Below, piece by piece: positions 45,475 through 55,299 of a stretch of DNA of 64,000 bases; within the stretch, counting starts at the first letter, position 1; each line of letters begins with the position of its first letter. The stretch covers positions 2,780,501-2,844,500 of the forward strand of contig JAUEDM010000007.1 in the NCBI GenBank assembly GCA_033439685.1, in the 5' to 3' direction. The position numbers and the translations under genes were made by a program. This DNA is from Apodospora peruviana. Its lineage: Eukaryota > Ascomycota > Sordariomycetes > Sordariales > Lasiosphaeriaceae. The notes beneath the pieces were generated by a model. It was not told the DNA's origin and ran no database searches. It saw only the letters and a program-made list of their open reading frames with translations.

Positions 45475-46180
45475 GCGCCGACTGGCTTGTCGATTGGCTT
45501 GACGACAGGCTTGACGACAAGGTTCTAGGTGCTCAAGCGCAGAAGTTGACGACCCTGGCATCAAGTTATCAAGGGTATGAAGATCGTACGAAAGGAGGCG
45601 ACGATAATCGAAGCGATTCGATACAATTCGACCTTCGGCGATTACACCACACCATGTTAACGAAGTTCGATATTCGCTTTTTGAGGTCCAGCTGATGACC
45701 CGGATGCATATTTTCTCTCCGACTGCAAGGAATTAGACAGTGCCTGGTCTCGCTCCTCGCAATGGAACCACAAACAGCGCTAGCGGAAGCAATCAAACCG
45801 ACGTAGAACGCGAGGAGGCTATTCGCGCCGTGACGGTGGCTGTGGTGGACGACCTGAAAGACCGACTTGCCAAGGCTGAGAGTGCATCCGAGACCTACAA
45901 GCACCAGACGAGGTATTACAAAGCAAGTTGGACGATGCTTGTTGATTGGCTTGTTGACTGGCTTGTGGATTGGCTCTCCTTGCCGAGAAGAGTCTCGGTG
46001 CTCAAACGCGGCACCCATCTGCCGATCCGGGCACCAGGGGCATGAAGGTTGTACGAAAGCAAGACCGCGAGCCGAGGCTGGCCCTCGACCTAGTCTAACC
46101 GACATGGCGGTTTACTAAAAGAAAGTTTGATATTCGCTTTTTGGAGCGACGAGGAAGCCACCGCGGCAAACAAAGCGTCC
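45475..46180 (+). repeat. two degenerate direct copies, about 460 bases apart
   Basis: Each copy begins with the 12-base minisatellite (45478-45520; 45935-45975), followed by GGTGCTCAA(A/G)CGC, a variable stretch, ATGAAG(A/G)T(C/T)GTACGAAAG, and finally TTCGATATTCGCTTTTTG or TTTGATATTCGCTTTTTG (45667 and 46126). The order is kept, so a larger unit containing the minisatellite has been duplicated. Confidence 0.65.
45740..46045 (+). pseudogene. coiled-coil-like frame ending in VDWL repeats
   Basis: The 101-codon frame reads NQTDVEREEAIRAVTVAVVD, DLKDRLAKAESASETYKHQT (helical, charged), then three minisatellite units read as LVDWLVDWLVDWL. The protein-like N-terminal part suggests a former gene; the repeat end and lack of partners argue against function. 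Confidence 0.4.
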
Positions 46181-47160
46181 AAAATTATGACGCCAACCGT
46201 CGCCGCCTCGCCATGCGCCTCCAAGGTCGGCCTCAAGTACTGCATCCCAGTCAAGCTTGTCACTGCTGAGGACCCTCACGTGTTCATGGACTCAGCAAGG
46301 CGAGCCTTAACAGAGTTTTACCACACGACAAACACACAAATCCAGCAGTTGACCCAGGGAGGTCTTGAAGGACAAGATCGATATCCCCGGCTGTCGATAT
46401 CTATATCAAGGCAACTCTCGTCACCGAATGGACAAGGTGGATGTCTCGCGAGAAGGGTTTCCACCATAGCCTCGTTTAAAGCACAAAACCGTCTGTTTCT
46501 CCGACACGGAAGAGTTCCGCCCCAGCCCTACGCTTTCACCCGCCCGGTCGACAACTTCCGGGGCTTCGCCACATAATTCGTCTCACCGGGCCAGCGACCG
46601 CGCCCGATGCATGGTCCGACCGACCAGAAGAATAAGCTGTCTCGGCCCGGGTCATTGGTGTCAAAATTGTGTAACACATTTACATTCTGATGGGATGTGC
46701 AGTCTTACCACATCTCAAGCGCCTTGTCGATTACAGCCTGGCGGTCCCAACCTAAATGATGAGCAGACCAAGTTCGAAAAGTTGACCAAGCCCTCGCTGC
46801 TATCATGCTTTTTCCCCAAGCCGATCAGACTACGGACGCTAACGTCGTCTCTGCCACTCGTATTGTCCACGTCGCCGACGAGGGATAAAGAATTCCGACG
46901 CCCGGTACATAGCAAATATCGACCCCAAGCTACCTCGCTTGACCCTGCTCGTGTCAACCGTTGCATCGAGCGCAAACAAACAAGGGTCCCGACCCGGCCG
47001 CCCAGACCATTGAGTAAGGGGAGAAGCGACCTCGAGCTGTCACGTTTGTGCGCGGCGACCGCATCGTCTCCCTATCCGTCGAGTTCCCGCCCTCCGCCGA
47101 TCCCAGGGCCCGTCTCGCCTCATTGCTCGTCACTTTCATTCCCTCAAGCTAGATAACAAT
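46127..47160 (+). other. mosaic of protein-like fragments
   Basis: Frames at 46127-46576 (DEEATAANKASKIMTPTVAA; LKYCIPVKLVTAEDPHVFMD) and, after frame changes, DANVVSATRIVHVADEG near 46840 and AVTFVRGDRIVSLSVEFPPS near 47040 look like decayed coding sequence. No family is recognised and no continuous gene can be built. Confidence 0.35.
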
Positions 47161-47476
47161 GATCTACGAGAATGGCGACGATTCGGTTCGTTTACCACAG
47201 GCCGCGCGTCGACAGCCTCACCGTCGCAGGTCACAGCGACGTGGAACACCGCACCATCCCGCCTTCCCCAGAACCCCGGCCGTCCTTGCCAATCCTCACA
47301 GCTGTATCTGGGAGGTCGACGGATCAGTTGACGAAGCCCGAAAGGTCTTCACCAACAATGTTCAGTGGTACGCTGACACCCGCCCACGGGTCCCAGAGCA
47401 CTGTTGCTCCGGCCACGAGAAATGGAGGATCAGGCGCGAGCGCCAGACACGTGACGACAGCTCCCACCGAGAGCCA

Positions 47477-47573
47477 AAAAAAAAAGAAAAAAAAAAAAAA
47501 AAAAAACATAGGAAAAACACAAAAAAACAAACACAAGCCCAAAAAACACAAAGAAAAGAAGAATAAAAAACCA
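47477..47573 (+). repeat. A-rich tract
   Basis: About 100 bases, over 75 percent A, opening with two A-runs broken by one G. Could be the degenerate tail of a retroposed sequence or a simple repeat. Confidence 0.75.
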
Positions 47574-47809
47574 CAGAGTTCCAATAGAACGGTGCCCCGG
47601 CCCAGGGCAGTGTGCCCGCCAAACACAAGGATTCCATGGTGTCTGTTACTAGCCCTTGTAAAGTATCCGATGGCTACTATTTACCGTGGAATGGTGTACA
47701 AGCGACGACGGCCGGGCCGCCCCGGTGACCACTCGTGTGCCAGGGTTGAGAGTACCACATCGTGCTCTCAACGCTGTCACCATGCCGAGGTAGAATTCGC
47801 GATGACCTC

Positions 47810-48110
47810 TTTGAGGCCATCATCCAAGTTCAAACTGGTTTGACAAAGGAGCGGCAGGAGGAAGTCGTCAATTTCATGAGATCGAGAGGGCACGAAAAGA
47901 AGCGCTGGAGGACAACATCCCCTTCCTAAAACCAGAGGACCAGGTCAGCAACGAAGGCCTGGACACCCTGACAAAGGGTCAAAATCTGGCTACCTGCCGC
48001 CCAAGGCCGCTGTCGGCCAAGCGAGCGGATGAGGGCGACTATGTCGTCCTCGACCAGGACCTTGCCCCCCTGGATCAAAGCCATCGAGACACTTGTGTCT
48101 GACAACAAGG
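47810..48110 (+). pseudogene. relic of a charged coiled-coil protein
   Basis: DLFEAIIQVQTGLTKERQEE then VVNFM, a frameshift, and EIERARKEALEDNIPFLKPE, DQVSNEGLDTLTKGQNLAT, ADEGDYVVLDQDLAPLDQS to a stop. About 95 coherent codons. The segment coding EAIIQVQ occurs again twice at 49.48-49.64 kb. Family not recognised. Confidence 0.45.
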
Positions 48111-48354
48111 CATGTGAGGATCTTGCGGCAATGGCTCTCCCGCGCACCAGGGGGGTTAGCACAGGCCCAACATACAAATGGTCACGGAGGGAGGAAATTG
48201 GGCCTGGACTTCTTGGCCCATCCTTTTTAGGACAAGTACATCGAGTACGAGGAGCGTCAGGAAGCCCAGGACAGGTCTTCGCGATTCTTCGCCGTGTCAT
48301 CGAAATTCCGATGCATCAGTAGTCCCGCTACTTCGAGCGATTCCGCGCAATGGT

Positions 48355-48804
48355 ACATTATCACGCATGATCCCTAAGATCTTGCGGAATACATGGTGAT
48401 CTCGGACCGAGCTGGACGAGATTACGGAGCTTGCCTCGCCTGAGGAGTTGCAGATCTACCGCGCCGCAGTCGACGCAGAGGCGATCCAGTTTGGCGACAC
48501 CAAGAATGACCTGGAGATTGAGCGCGATTGCCAAACACAAGAATGCTACGGTGCCTGGCGGAGAGGACCGCCTAGCCAACCTCTGAAGGCTGTCATCATG
48601 CCGGAGTGGGAAGAAATAAATAATTCCGCGGTAGACGGCTCGGATGAAGAGACCATCAAGGTGCGTATCCGGGCAAGCCGAACGAGAGGTCTTACGAGGC
48701 ACTGCTCCGTGGCATTCCGGTCATTACCTCCAACGCCTGAGAACTTCCGTCTTCCGGTGAGACCAAACTCGAAATCCGGCCGACCATGTCTGCCACTGTG
48801 GTAA
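48355..48804 (+). pseudogene. repeated gene fragment, copy 1
   Basis: ATCACGCATGATCCCTAAGA and on to GACCGAGCTGGACGAGATTA, then a frame reading LQIYRAAVDAEAIQFGDTKN and DLEIERDCQTQECYGAWRR. The first 70 bases recur at 57525-57596 with about one change in eight bases. The AGAGG(A/C)CCGCCTA...CAACCTC motif after the frame recurs near 48838 and 49370. Family not recognised. Confidence 0.45.
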
Positions 48805-49479
48805 ACTCTTCCTGCGCAAGGAGCATCTTATTCCGCGGAGAGGCCCGCCTAACTAACCTCTGAAGATACCAAGGCCGCCAGGACATGAAGGTGGCCCAGG
48901 TGAAGGAAGCCCGGGCACATCTCCTCTAGGAGCGGTCTTGGTGAAAAACATGAAGTATATCGGCGACACAAGCAAGAAAACCGGAACTGTGCATCCAAAA
49001 CTGATGGTAAGTGTTTCTTGTTATTAATCATGTTTAAGATATATGTCTGGTATTAAGTTTCTTTTTTGTCTAAACATCTATAACCACACTGCCGTCGCCC
49101 GGCCTGTGCCACATCCGGGGCCTATACACATTGTGCAATCGACGGTCAGCCACTCGACAGTCGGCCAATCAATCGACAGTCGGCCAGCTGGTATTTCAAG
49201 AGAAACTGGATGCTGACTTTGTAGAGGTTGTTATCCGGGCAATGGAAAGCATCCGACCTGGCGAGTCGATGGAAAAAGAACTTGGCGGTGTCGAGGATGG
49301 CGCGGGTGTTGACGCAAACTGTGTCGAGGTGGTGCGAGGTGTCTGGGCAGATGTCGACGGTGCCCGGCTGAGAGGCCCGCCTATCCAACCTCAGAAGACT
49401 GCGAGGGCCATTGTGGTCGCCCGTCTGGCGTTCTTCATTACCGACATCCAGCGAGCAACCGCGGGGGTGGTGTCTTCGA

Positions 49480-49730
49480 GGTCATCATCCAAGTTCAACC
49501 TGCCTTGACAAGGGCAGTGCGACCGCCAAACACAAGGATTCTTTATGGAGTTCATGCCTTGGGGTCGCCCAGGACATTGAAGCGCACCATGATGACATGA
49601 CGGAGGTGGCATCTTGGAGGCCATCATCCAAGTTCAACCAGCTTTGAGCAAGGGGAATCAGCTGGGCCGCCGCACTCTCCCCGACTTCCAAGAGAGTGAT
49701 CCTACCAAGTTCAACCTGCTTTTAGCGTGT
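49480..49730 (+). repeat. two short direct copies of an EAIIQVQ-coding segment
   Basis: GAGGTCATCATCCAAGTTCA (49488) and GAGGCCATCATCCAAGTTCA (49618), each followed by ACC(T/A)GC(C/T)TTGA. The same 20-mer occurs at 47815. CCGCCAAACACAAGGATTC at 49523 also recurs near 47619. Confidence 0.65.
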
Positions 49731-49837
49731 TCCCATATCTACCTTCCTCACATATCTTCTACCTCTTCTCATTACTGTATACTCGACCTGGATCGTCGGC
49801 GGTGTCGACACCAGCAGCGACACCAGCAGCTGATCCA

Positions 49838-49920
49838 GCTGACCCCACCCAAGACCATTGTCAACTTTGAGTTCTTCTGGCGCAACCCGCAGCCAAAAGT
49901 GGGCGACGCCGGGCGAGCTT
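49838..49920 (+). pseudogene. FAD monooxygenase fragment, second copy
   Basis: LTPPKTIVNFEFFWRNPQPK, almost identical to the segment at 44171-44273 (two residue changes, several silent changes), then broken after PQPK. The mostly silent or conservative differences suggest the parent sequences diverged partly under selection before decay. Confidence 0.6.
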
Positions 49921-49979
49921 TTAGAGAGAGGGGGGAGGGAGGAGGAGGGGGAAAGAAGGGGGTGGTGTAGCAGGAGGGG

Positions 49980-50042
49980 GAGGTTGATTGGCTTTGTCGA
50001 TTGGCTTCTTGACTGACTGGCTTCGACTGGCTGGCTTGTCGG
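49980..50042 (+). repeat. 12-base minisatellite
   Basis: TTGATTGGCTTTGTCGATTG and GACTGGCTTCGACTGGCTGG: about five imperfect copies of the GACTGGCTTGTC family, just after the second FAD fragment. Confidence 0.7.
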
Positions 50043-50780
50043 GACATAAACCTGAGCTAGAGATGAGAATATGGAAGCTCAGTCTCGGTAGAGAACAAAT
50101 GCCAATATCGGTCAGTTGATAGCGATAGGTGGGAGGAAGCCTTGCTGGATCACATTCGCACCCACGCCTTTGTGCGATTCAACAGCGTCTCAGCCGCCCC
50201 GCGCGTCCCAGTTTCTCTGCACGGAAAGGTCTAGCCCAGGAGAGAACTAGAGTGAACCTATATGTAGGACTAATATATTGTAACCATCATCTAAAATCCG
50301 CTCTATTGTGATTTTTCTAAACTTGTTTTCCGTGACCTGCTGCTGCAAAGATCGGTGATAATATGGCCAAAAGGAGTTCAACATCATCTGTCTGTACGAT
50401 TATCACTTTCCGGGTCGGTCCGTTCAATCTCCCCCCCAACCCCAAGACTTACAGCTCTACATGCTTCGTGGTTGAATGACTAAGGCGGGCTGTAATTACG
50501 TGCATAGGTTTGTGCCTGACAAGCCCCTCTCGCAGCTCAATAAAATCGCCAGAGGGGCTCATATCTGCCGGCCTGGCAGCAGCCTCCAGATTTTGCCGGG
50601 ACAAACACCGTGACGGCCCAGGTAAAATAATCTGGGAGAAGACGAGGATGACACCTCAACTTGGTAAGCACCACTTACATATTCGGATACTTCCCATCGT
50701 GATGATCTCCAACTCCGCCTCAGGGCACGGACGACGGCGAAGGAGACGCGCCTACGACCCCTCATATTGACATCGCCAAC

Positions 50781-52739
50781 ATGATACTACCCAAACTCAC
50801 CCTCGCGGTGGCATGGCTAACAAACTTTGCCCTCGCGCAGACTCCAGCCAAGCAGGCGCCCTTTACCCGCCAATCCCTCGAAGGCGCCATCACGACCTAC
50901 CTCTCCGCCCTCACCGCCCACGACCCGTCCTCCCTACCTACGACGTCTGACGTGAAATACACCGAAAACACCATCCCGCTCCCATTGGGCTCAGGCCTTT
51001 GGAAGCTCGCCGGCGGCGCCAACGCTTCGACCTACAGACATGACTTCGCAGACACCCAAACCGGCCAAGCAGCAACAATCACGACCCTCACGGAAAACGG
51101 AATCCCAGTCATCTACATCGCGCGCCTCAAGTTGACTCCAGCAGGCCAGATCTCCGAAATCGAGACACACATCACGCGCGACAACGCCGGCGCGGAGCGC
51201 TACCTCTCTCTAAAGTCGCCCGAAGCGCTCTGGCTTTCCTCCTCCCCCAGTTATAACAGCACTCAACGACTCTCCCGGGACCAGCTCGCAAGCCAAGTAA
51301 ACGCCTATTTCACCGGTCTGCAACGAAGCACCCACAACCCATCTGCCTCGTTCAGTTCAGACTGCAGCAGACTCGAAAACGGCGCCACGACAACGAACCA
51401 GCAGAACCTTACCTCCTACGGCCATTTCCACGACACCGTCTTCGGCCAACTCTCCTGCGAGGGACAGTTCAAGTCCAACCTCATCCGATCTCTGACAAAC
51501 CGCGTGCGAGACAGACGCTACGTAGTCGACGAGGATCGACAAGCAGTATTCGCCTTTGCGCTACTCGAATTTGATGGCACTGTCAGGACTGCATCCCTCC
51601 CAACAACCACATCCGGAGGCACGGACAGCAGACCCGTGCCAGAGTACTTTGACGTGCCCAGAACCTTGGCCGTGGCAGAAGCCTTCAAACTTACCTCCGG
51701 CAAAATACAACGAGTAGAAGAAGTGCGAATGGAAGTCCCCTACGGCAGTCGCGCGCCATTCAATCCCGATCTTGAAACACTACCTCCAAGCGTTGGCAAC
51801 GAAGGCCTACCACCGCTTGCAAACGGGCCCTGCGATAGCGCCTGTCTTGCGGGTGCAGTGGAACTGGTTCTCAACGCGATGGTCGATCACTCAGCAGCGA
51901 AATGGCTCCCTATGGCTGCTGGAACGAAATATTCCGAGAACGGACGCTGGCTTGAGATTGGCGACGGGCTGTGGGGGACGTTGTCGTCTTACTCCAAGCC
52001 TGGAGCGGACCGTGCCTACGCTGTCAGTTTCTCCGATACTGAGACACAAAATGGGGGGTATTGGGGGGAGGTTGCCGAGAATAGTATCCTCGGCGGGTTA
52101 TCGCTTCGCGTCAAGGTGAGCCCGGAAGGCAAGATTGTCGAGATCGAAGCCACGATCCTGAGATCGGAGTCACCTGGCCCGGTTGGGGGTAATACCATGA
52201 CGTTGTTCAGACCGCAGATGGCTGTTGAGTATGAAGGTGCGCCTCTCGGGCCGATCAGTCCCCTCTTCAACCAAGGACCTCCCCCCAACAGCACCGTCGG
52301 TGGTCTGAAGGAAGCGGTGGGGTTGTATTTTGACGGATTGGCGAAACATTCGGCAGCAAAAGTGCCCTTTGCACAATCCGAACCTGGCAACCCGCGGTGC
52401 ACACGCCAGGATAATGGGCTGCAGGAAACGAATCGCAACTGTGGAGCTCAGATGGACGGGACGGAGGTGTTTCACCCGCCTAATGGGTTGTGGAACAGCA
52501 CAATGGATGTGCATGATGTCCGAGTTGGTATTGTTGACACGGCAAAGGGGGTCGTGACGGCTGTGGCGATGGTTGATAATGCTGGGACGAGGGAGATGGC
52601 TATGTTGGATGATTGGAAGGTTCCGGGGAGTTATCTCGTGTCGACTTTGTTCAAGTTCGATGGAAGAAGTGAGATTGTGAGGGTTGAGAGCTTTGTTAAG
52701 TGGGTGCCGTTGGGGTATAAGGAGGTTTTGTGGTCTTGA
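50781..52739 (+). CDS. secreted protein of four NTF2-like modules (DUF8021-like)
   Basis: One uninterrupted frame of 652 residues. Residues 1-20 form a signal peptide (MILPKLTLAVAWLTNFALAQ). The protein is an internal tandem duplication, each half holding two NTF2/SnoaL-like modules. Module 1 has VKYTENTIPLPLGSGLWK, FADTQTGQ and RLKLTPAGQISEIETHITR. Module 3, from about residue 355, has TKYSENGRWLEIGDGLWG, FSDTETQN and RVKVSPEGKIVEIEATILR. Module 2 ends VRMEVPYGSRAPFNP; module 4 ends FVKWVPLGYKEVLWS. CxxxC pairs (CDSAC) separate the halves. It resembles fungal secreted proteins labelled DUF8021; biochemical role unknown. Absence of introns in nearly 2 kb is unusual beside the other genes here. 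Confidence 0.85.
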   Translation: MILPKLTLAVAWLTNFALAQTPAKQAPFTRQSLEGAITTYLSALTAHDPSSLPTTSDVKYTENTIPLPLGSGLWKLAGGANASTYRHDFADTQTGQAATITTLTENGIPVIYIARLKLTPAGQISEIETHITRDNAGAERYLSLKSPEALWLSSSPSYNSTQRLSRDQLASQVNAYFTGLQRSTHNPSASFSSDCSRLENGATTTNQQNLTSYGHFHDTVFGQLSCEGQFKSNLIRSLTNRVRDRRYVVDEDRQAVFAFALLEFDGTVRTASLPTTTSGGTDSRPVPEYFDVPRTLAVAEAFKLTSGKIQRVEEVRMEVPYGSRAPFNPDLETLPPSVGNEGLPPLANGPCDSACLAGAVELVLNAMVDHSAAKWLPMAAGTKYSENGRWLEIGDGLWGTLSSYSKPGADRAYAVSFSDTETQNGGYWGEVAENSILGGLSLRVKVSPEGKIVEIEATILRSESPGPVGGNTMTLFRPQMAVEYEGAPLGPISPLFNQGPPPNSTVGGLKEAVGLYFDGLAKHSAAKVPFAQSEPGNPRCTRQDNGLQETNRNCGAQMDGTEVFHPPNGLWNSTMDVHDVRVGIVDTAKGVVTAVAMVDNAGTREMAMLDDWKVPGSYLVSTLFKFDGRSEIVRVESFVKWVPLGYKEVLWS

Positions 52740-53034
52740 GGAGAGTGTGCCGATGAGGAGACGGAGCGATAAAGCAAGTGACGAATGGAAGTATAGGGAG
52801 GAAATATGATATCGGTCACAAGGCATACATATAAGTTATAGTGTAGAGCTCTATTGGGGACTTGCAGGGTTTCAAGTTAGGGATTTCTCTTTCGTCACAG
52901 TGTACCAGAGAGAAAGCCGAACCAGATTTGTTTCGCTTGACAGTGCAAGTAGAGTAGAGTAATTTCCTTCTAGCTGTCTGAAGCGTCTAGCTTTGGACAA
53001 TGATAATTTTACAAAACGAGATACTTTCTCCATG

Positions 53035-53103
53035 CTCCCAGTTTGTCTTTCTTTTTCCTCCCAGTTTGTCTTTCTTTTTCCTCCCAGTTTGTCTTTCTTT
53101 TTC
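53035..53103 (+). repeat. 23-base tandem repeat, three copies
   Basis: CTCCCAGTTTGTCTTTCTTT plus TTC, three perfect copies, 60 bases beyond the stop codon of the minus-strand gene at 53163. It therefore lies in that gene's probable 3' untranslated region. Confidence 0.85.
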
Positions 53104-53162
53104 CTCCCCTTGTCATATACCATCCGCCCCGTGTGTCTTGTAGCTGTGCAGAATACTCCCAT

Positions 53163-54359
53163 TCACAACTTGGACACAATATTCTTCCCATCTCCATCCT
53201 CCTCCTCGTCAAGTCCCGCCAACACCCCCTCCCCCTCCCCCTCCTCGTGCAGCCTCATCTCAAACTGCTGTGGCAAACAACAATACAGCCAGATGCTCGG
53301 AAAGTTACCGTACACATGCTTCCCCTCTTCGGTCGATCCACCGCCACTCATCCAGTTGGCAGTATACACCAGCGCGGGAAACTTGTACTCAAATACCGTC
53401 TCCTCATAATCCTCGCCTTCGCATTCCTGCCGCTTCACCTCGCGATCGAAGTACCGGTCATACATGAACTCCGCCTCGTCCGACTCTTCCCCCTCCATCT
53501 TCTCCTTGCTGTAGATCATCGGCAGCTCTCCATCACGTCTGTTGTACAGATAATCTGTAAGACCCCTCATGAAATCCTCCTTGGTGACTCCGTTCTCGTT
53601 TTCCAGCGTGATGGATGCCTGCTGTACATCTGGTAGACAGCACGGGCAGCCGAGTTCGCCGTCTTCGGTGAAGAGGTTGATCTCGAACTTTTTGACTGGC
53701 GGGGAGGTCAAATAGGTTGGGATTGTCGCGTCTGCAGCGATTTCGGAGGACAGGGTAGTGAAGATGCCCCGCCAGTGGGATTGGAATGCAGTTACGCACG
53801 CGGCGGTGTCGAGGGTGCCAGAGTACTGATGAAAAGCTTTGCGCGTGATGTCGGTTACTCGATCTACCACCTTGTTCCAAGTCTCGATTTTGTGAATACC
53901 GTCGTCTTCGGACTTTGAATCGGGTTTGGACTCATCGGGGTTGAATATGATGTCCGGGATGAACCAGTCCCGCTGTTCATTGTCGCGCTCGGTAGGAGTA
54001 CCCGCAGCAGCAGTTTCTTGAAGGCCGTTGTTGTTGTTCTCCATTTTGTGCAGTCCGTTTCCGCTCGTAGTAGTGTGAAAGGATCGCCGTGTCACCCGTG
54101 CGTGAACGAAGCTGGGCTCGCATGGCTGGTAATATGTAGATGTCGTGTCCTCCATCGCATCCGTCAGAACCAGGACTCTAGTTCTGATTATCGGCCGTCG
54201 TGACATGCTGCTTTGTGTCTTGGCCGTCTGACTCATTTCCACGTGGCTTTCATGGGTCCAGTCACGCACCGCGGGGAGGTCACGCTGGGTAATTCGTGAG
54301 GACGAGCGGATGCAGGCCGTCCTCAAAAGCTTCAACATCGTCCTCATCTCCGAATTCAT
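53163..54359 (-). CDS. hypothetical protein, 398 residues, acidic C-terminus
   Basis: A single minus-strand frame from the ATG at 54359 (MNSEMRTMLKLLRTACIRSS). The first 30 residues are basic with Arg, Ser and Leu and no acids after residue 4, which would suit a mitochondrial targeting sequence. Residues 130-330 look globular (DWFIPDIIFNPDESKPDSK; WNKVVDRVTDITRKAFHQYS; EINLFTEDGELGCPCCLPDV). The last 70 residues are rich in Glu and Asp (LHEEGEGEGVLAGLDEEEDG). No known domain is recognised. The long intron-free frame and even codon texture make it likely real. It is convergent with the NTF2-like gene, 0.42 kb away. Confidence 0.7.
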   Translation of the reverse strand: MNSEMRTMLKLLRTACIRSSSRITQRDLPAVRDWTHESHVEMSQTAKTQSSMSRRPIIRTRVLVLTDAMEDTTSTYYQPCEPSFVHARVTRRSFHTTTSGNGLHKMENNNNGLQETAAAGTPTERDNEQRDWFIPDIIFNPDESKPDSKSEDDGIHKIETWNKVVDRVTDITRKAFHQYSGTLDTAACVTAFQSHWRGIFTTLSSEIAADATIPTYLTSPPVKKFEINLFTEDGELGCPCCLPDVQQASITLENENGVTKEDFMRGLTDYLYNRRDGELPMIYSKEKMEGEESDEAEFMYDRYFDREVKRQECEGEDYEETVFEYKFPALVYTANWMSGGGSTEEGKHVYGNFPSIWLYCCLPQQFEMRLHEEGEGEGVLAGLDEEEDGDGKNIVSKL

Positions 54360-54984
54360 TGTCGCCAAGAGTGGCCTAGCTGTAGCGGCCCGGTCTCTAG
54401 GCGTTTTTTGGTTTGGGTAAACAAGCGATATTTACCTTTTCCGTGAAGATTGATGGAAAGTTTATTGTTCACGACCTGAATGCGTTGCAAACTCTTCTCT
54501 CCCCAACAAAACCAACAGTTGAACAACCGGTGGTGCGGGGGCTGAGGATACTGTGTAGGTAGTGGGTGGCCGCCCTTGCATGCTAGTCGACACGGGTTAT
54601 GATTGGTCGAGGACTTTGTTCCTCTATTACACAGTACAGCAGGCTCAACACTGTGCCTAAGGGGTCAAAAAAAGGGAGGGAACCTAACCGGCTGACAGTT
54701 TTCGCTTATCCGTTTCTCTCAAAAGCAACGAATGATCTGGACATCCGAGTGCACCTTCAAACCCAGGTACCCGGACCGGCAATCATCTGCCAAAATGCAC
54801 TGGAGATACTCGGCAGGGGGATGAAACGTCGCACATAAGAGACAGGAGTCGGCAGGCTTTTGGCCAGAGAAGCCTTCCTCCGGAGCAAAAGACACTACCG
54901 TATCCCCTGGCGGGCTCTCGATGTCTGGGGTACACTGCTGATATTTAAATGGTCCCGTAGGACCACCAAGGTAGTATGGATGAC

Positions 54985-55290
54985 TGACTCAAATCCAAGA
55001 CTCCGTCGCCACCGGCACCGAATACGAGCCCATCCTCCACCACGCCATGGCGAAGCAAACAGGCCTGAACTTAATCGACAAGCCGCTCGCGATCCGACGA
55101 ATGGTTTACCGCACGATGCCAGGCCTGGCGCCATTAGCCGCAATCTAATCAACCTACCAGCGACGCTCCGGCTGGCCGACCCACGCCCTTTCTCCTGTGC
55201 AGAGTAGTAACCGAGCAATTCGTTGACGTGCTTTACAGCGAGAACACCTTCCGAGCGGTTGAGTGCGGTGACAACGATGCCGTTATCCTC
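54985..55290 (+). pseudogene. fragments of one or two decayed genes
   Basis: One frame reads TQIQDSVATGTEYEPILHHA, MAKQTGLNLIDKPLAIRRMV and YRTMPGLAPLAAI to a TAA. After about 50 bases another reads EQFVDVLYSENTFRAVECGD, which resembles the LYSENTF motif of a large fungal family of F-box-like proteins. Whether these belonged to the same gene is unclear. Confidence 0.35.
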
Positions 55291-55299
55291 TGCTTGCCT

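Noticed and set aside
47324..47637. Poly-Phe membrane-like frames on the minus strand
   Set aside because: They are only the reverse reading of the A-rich tract.
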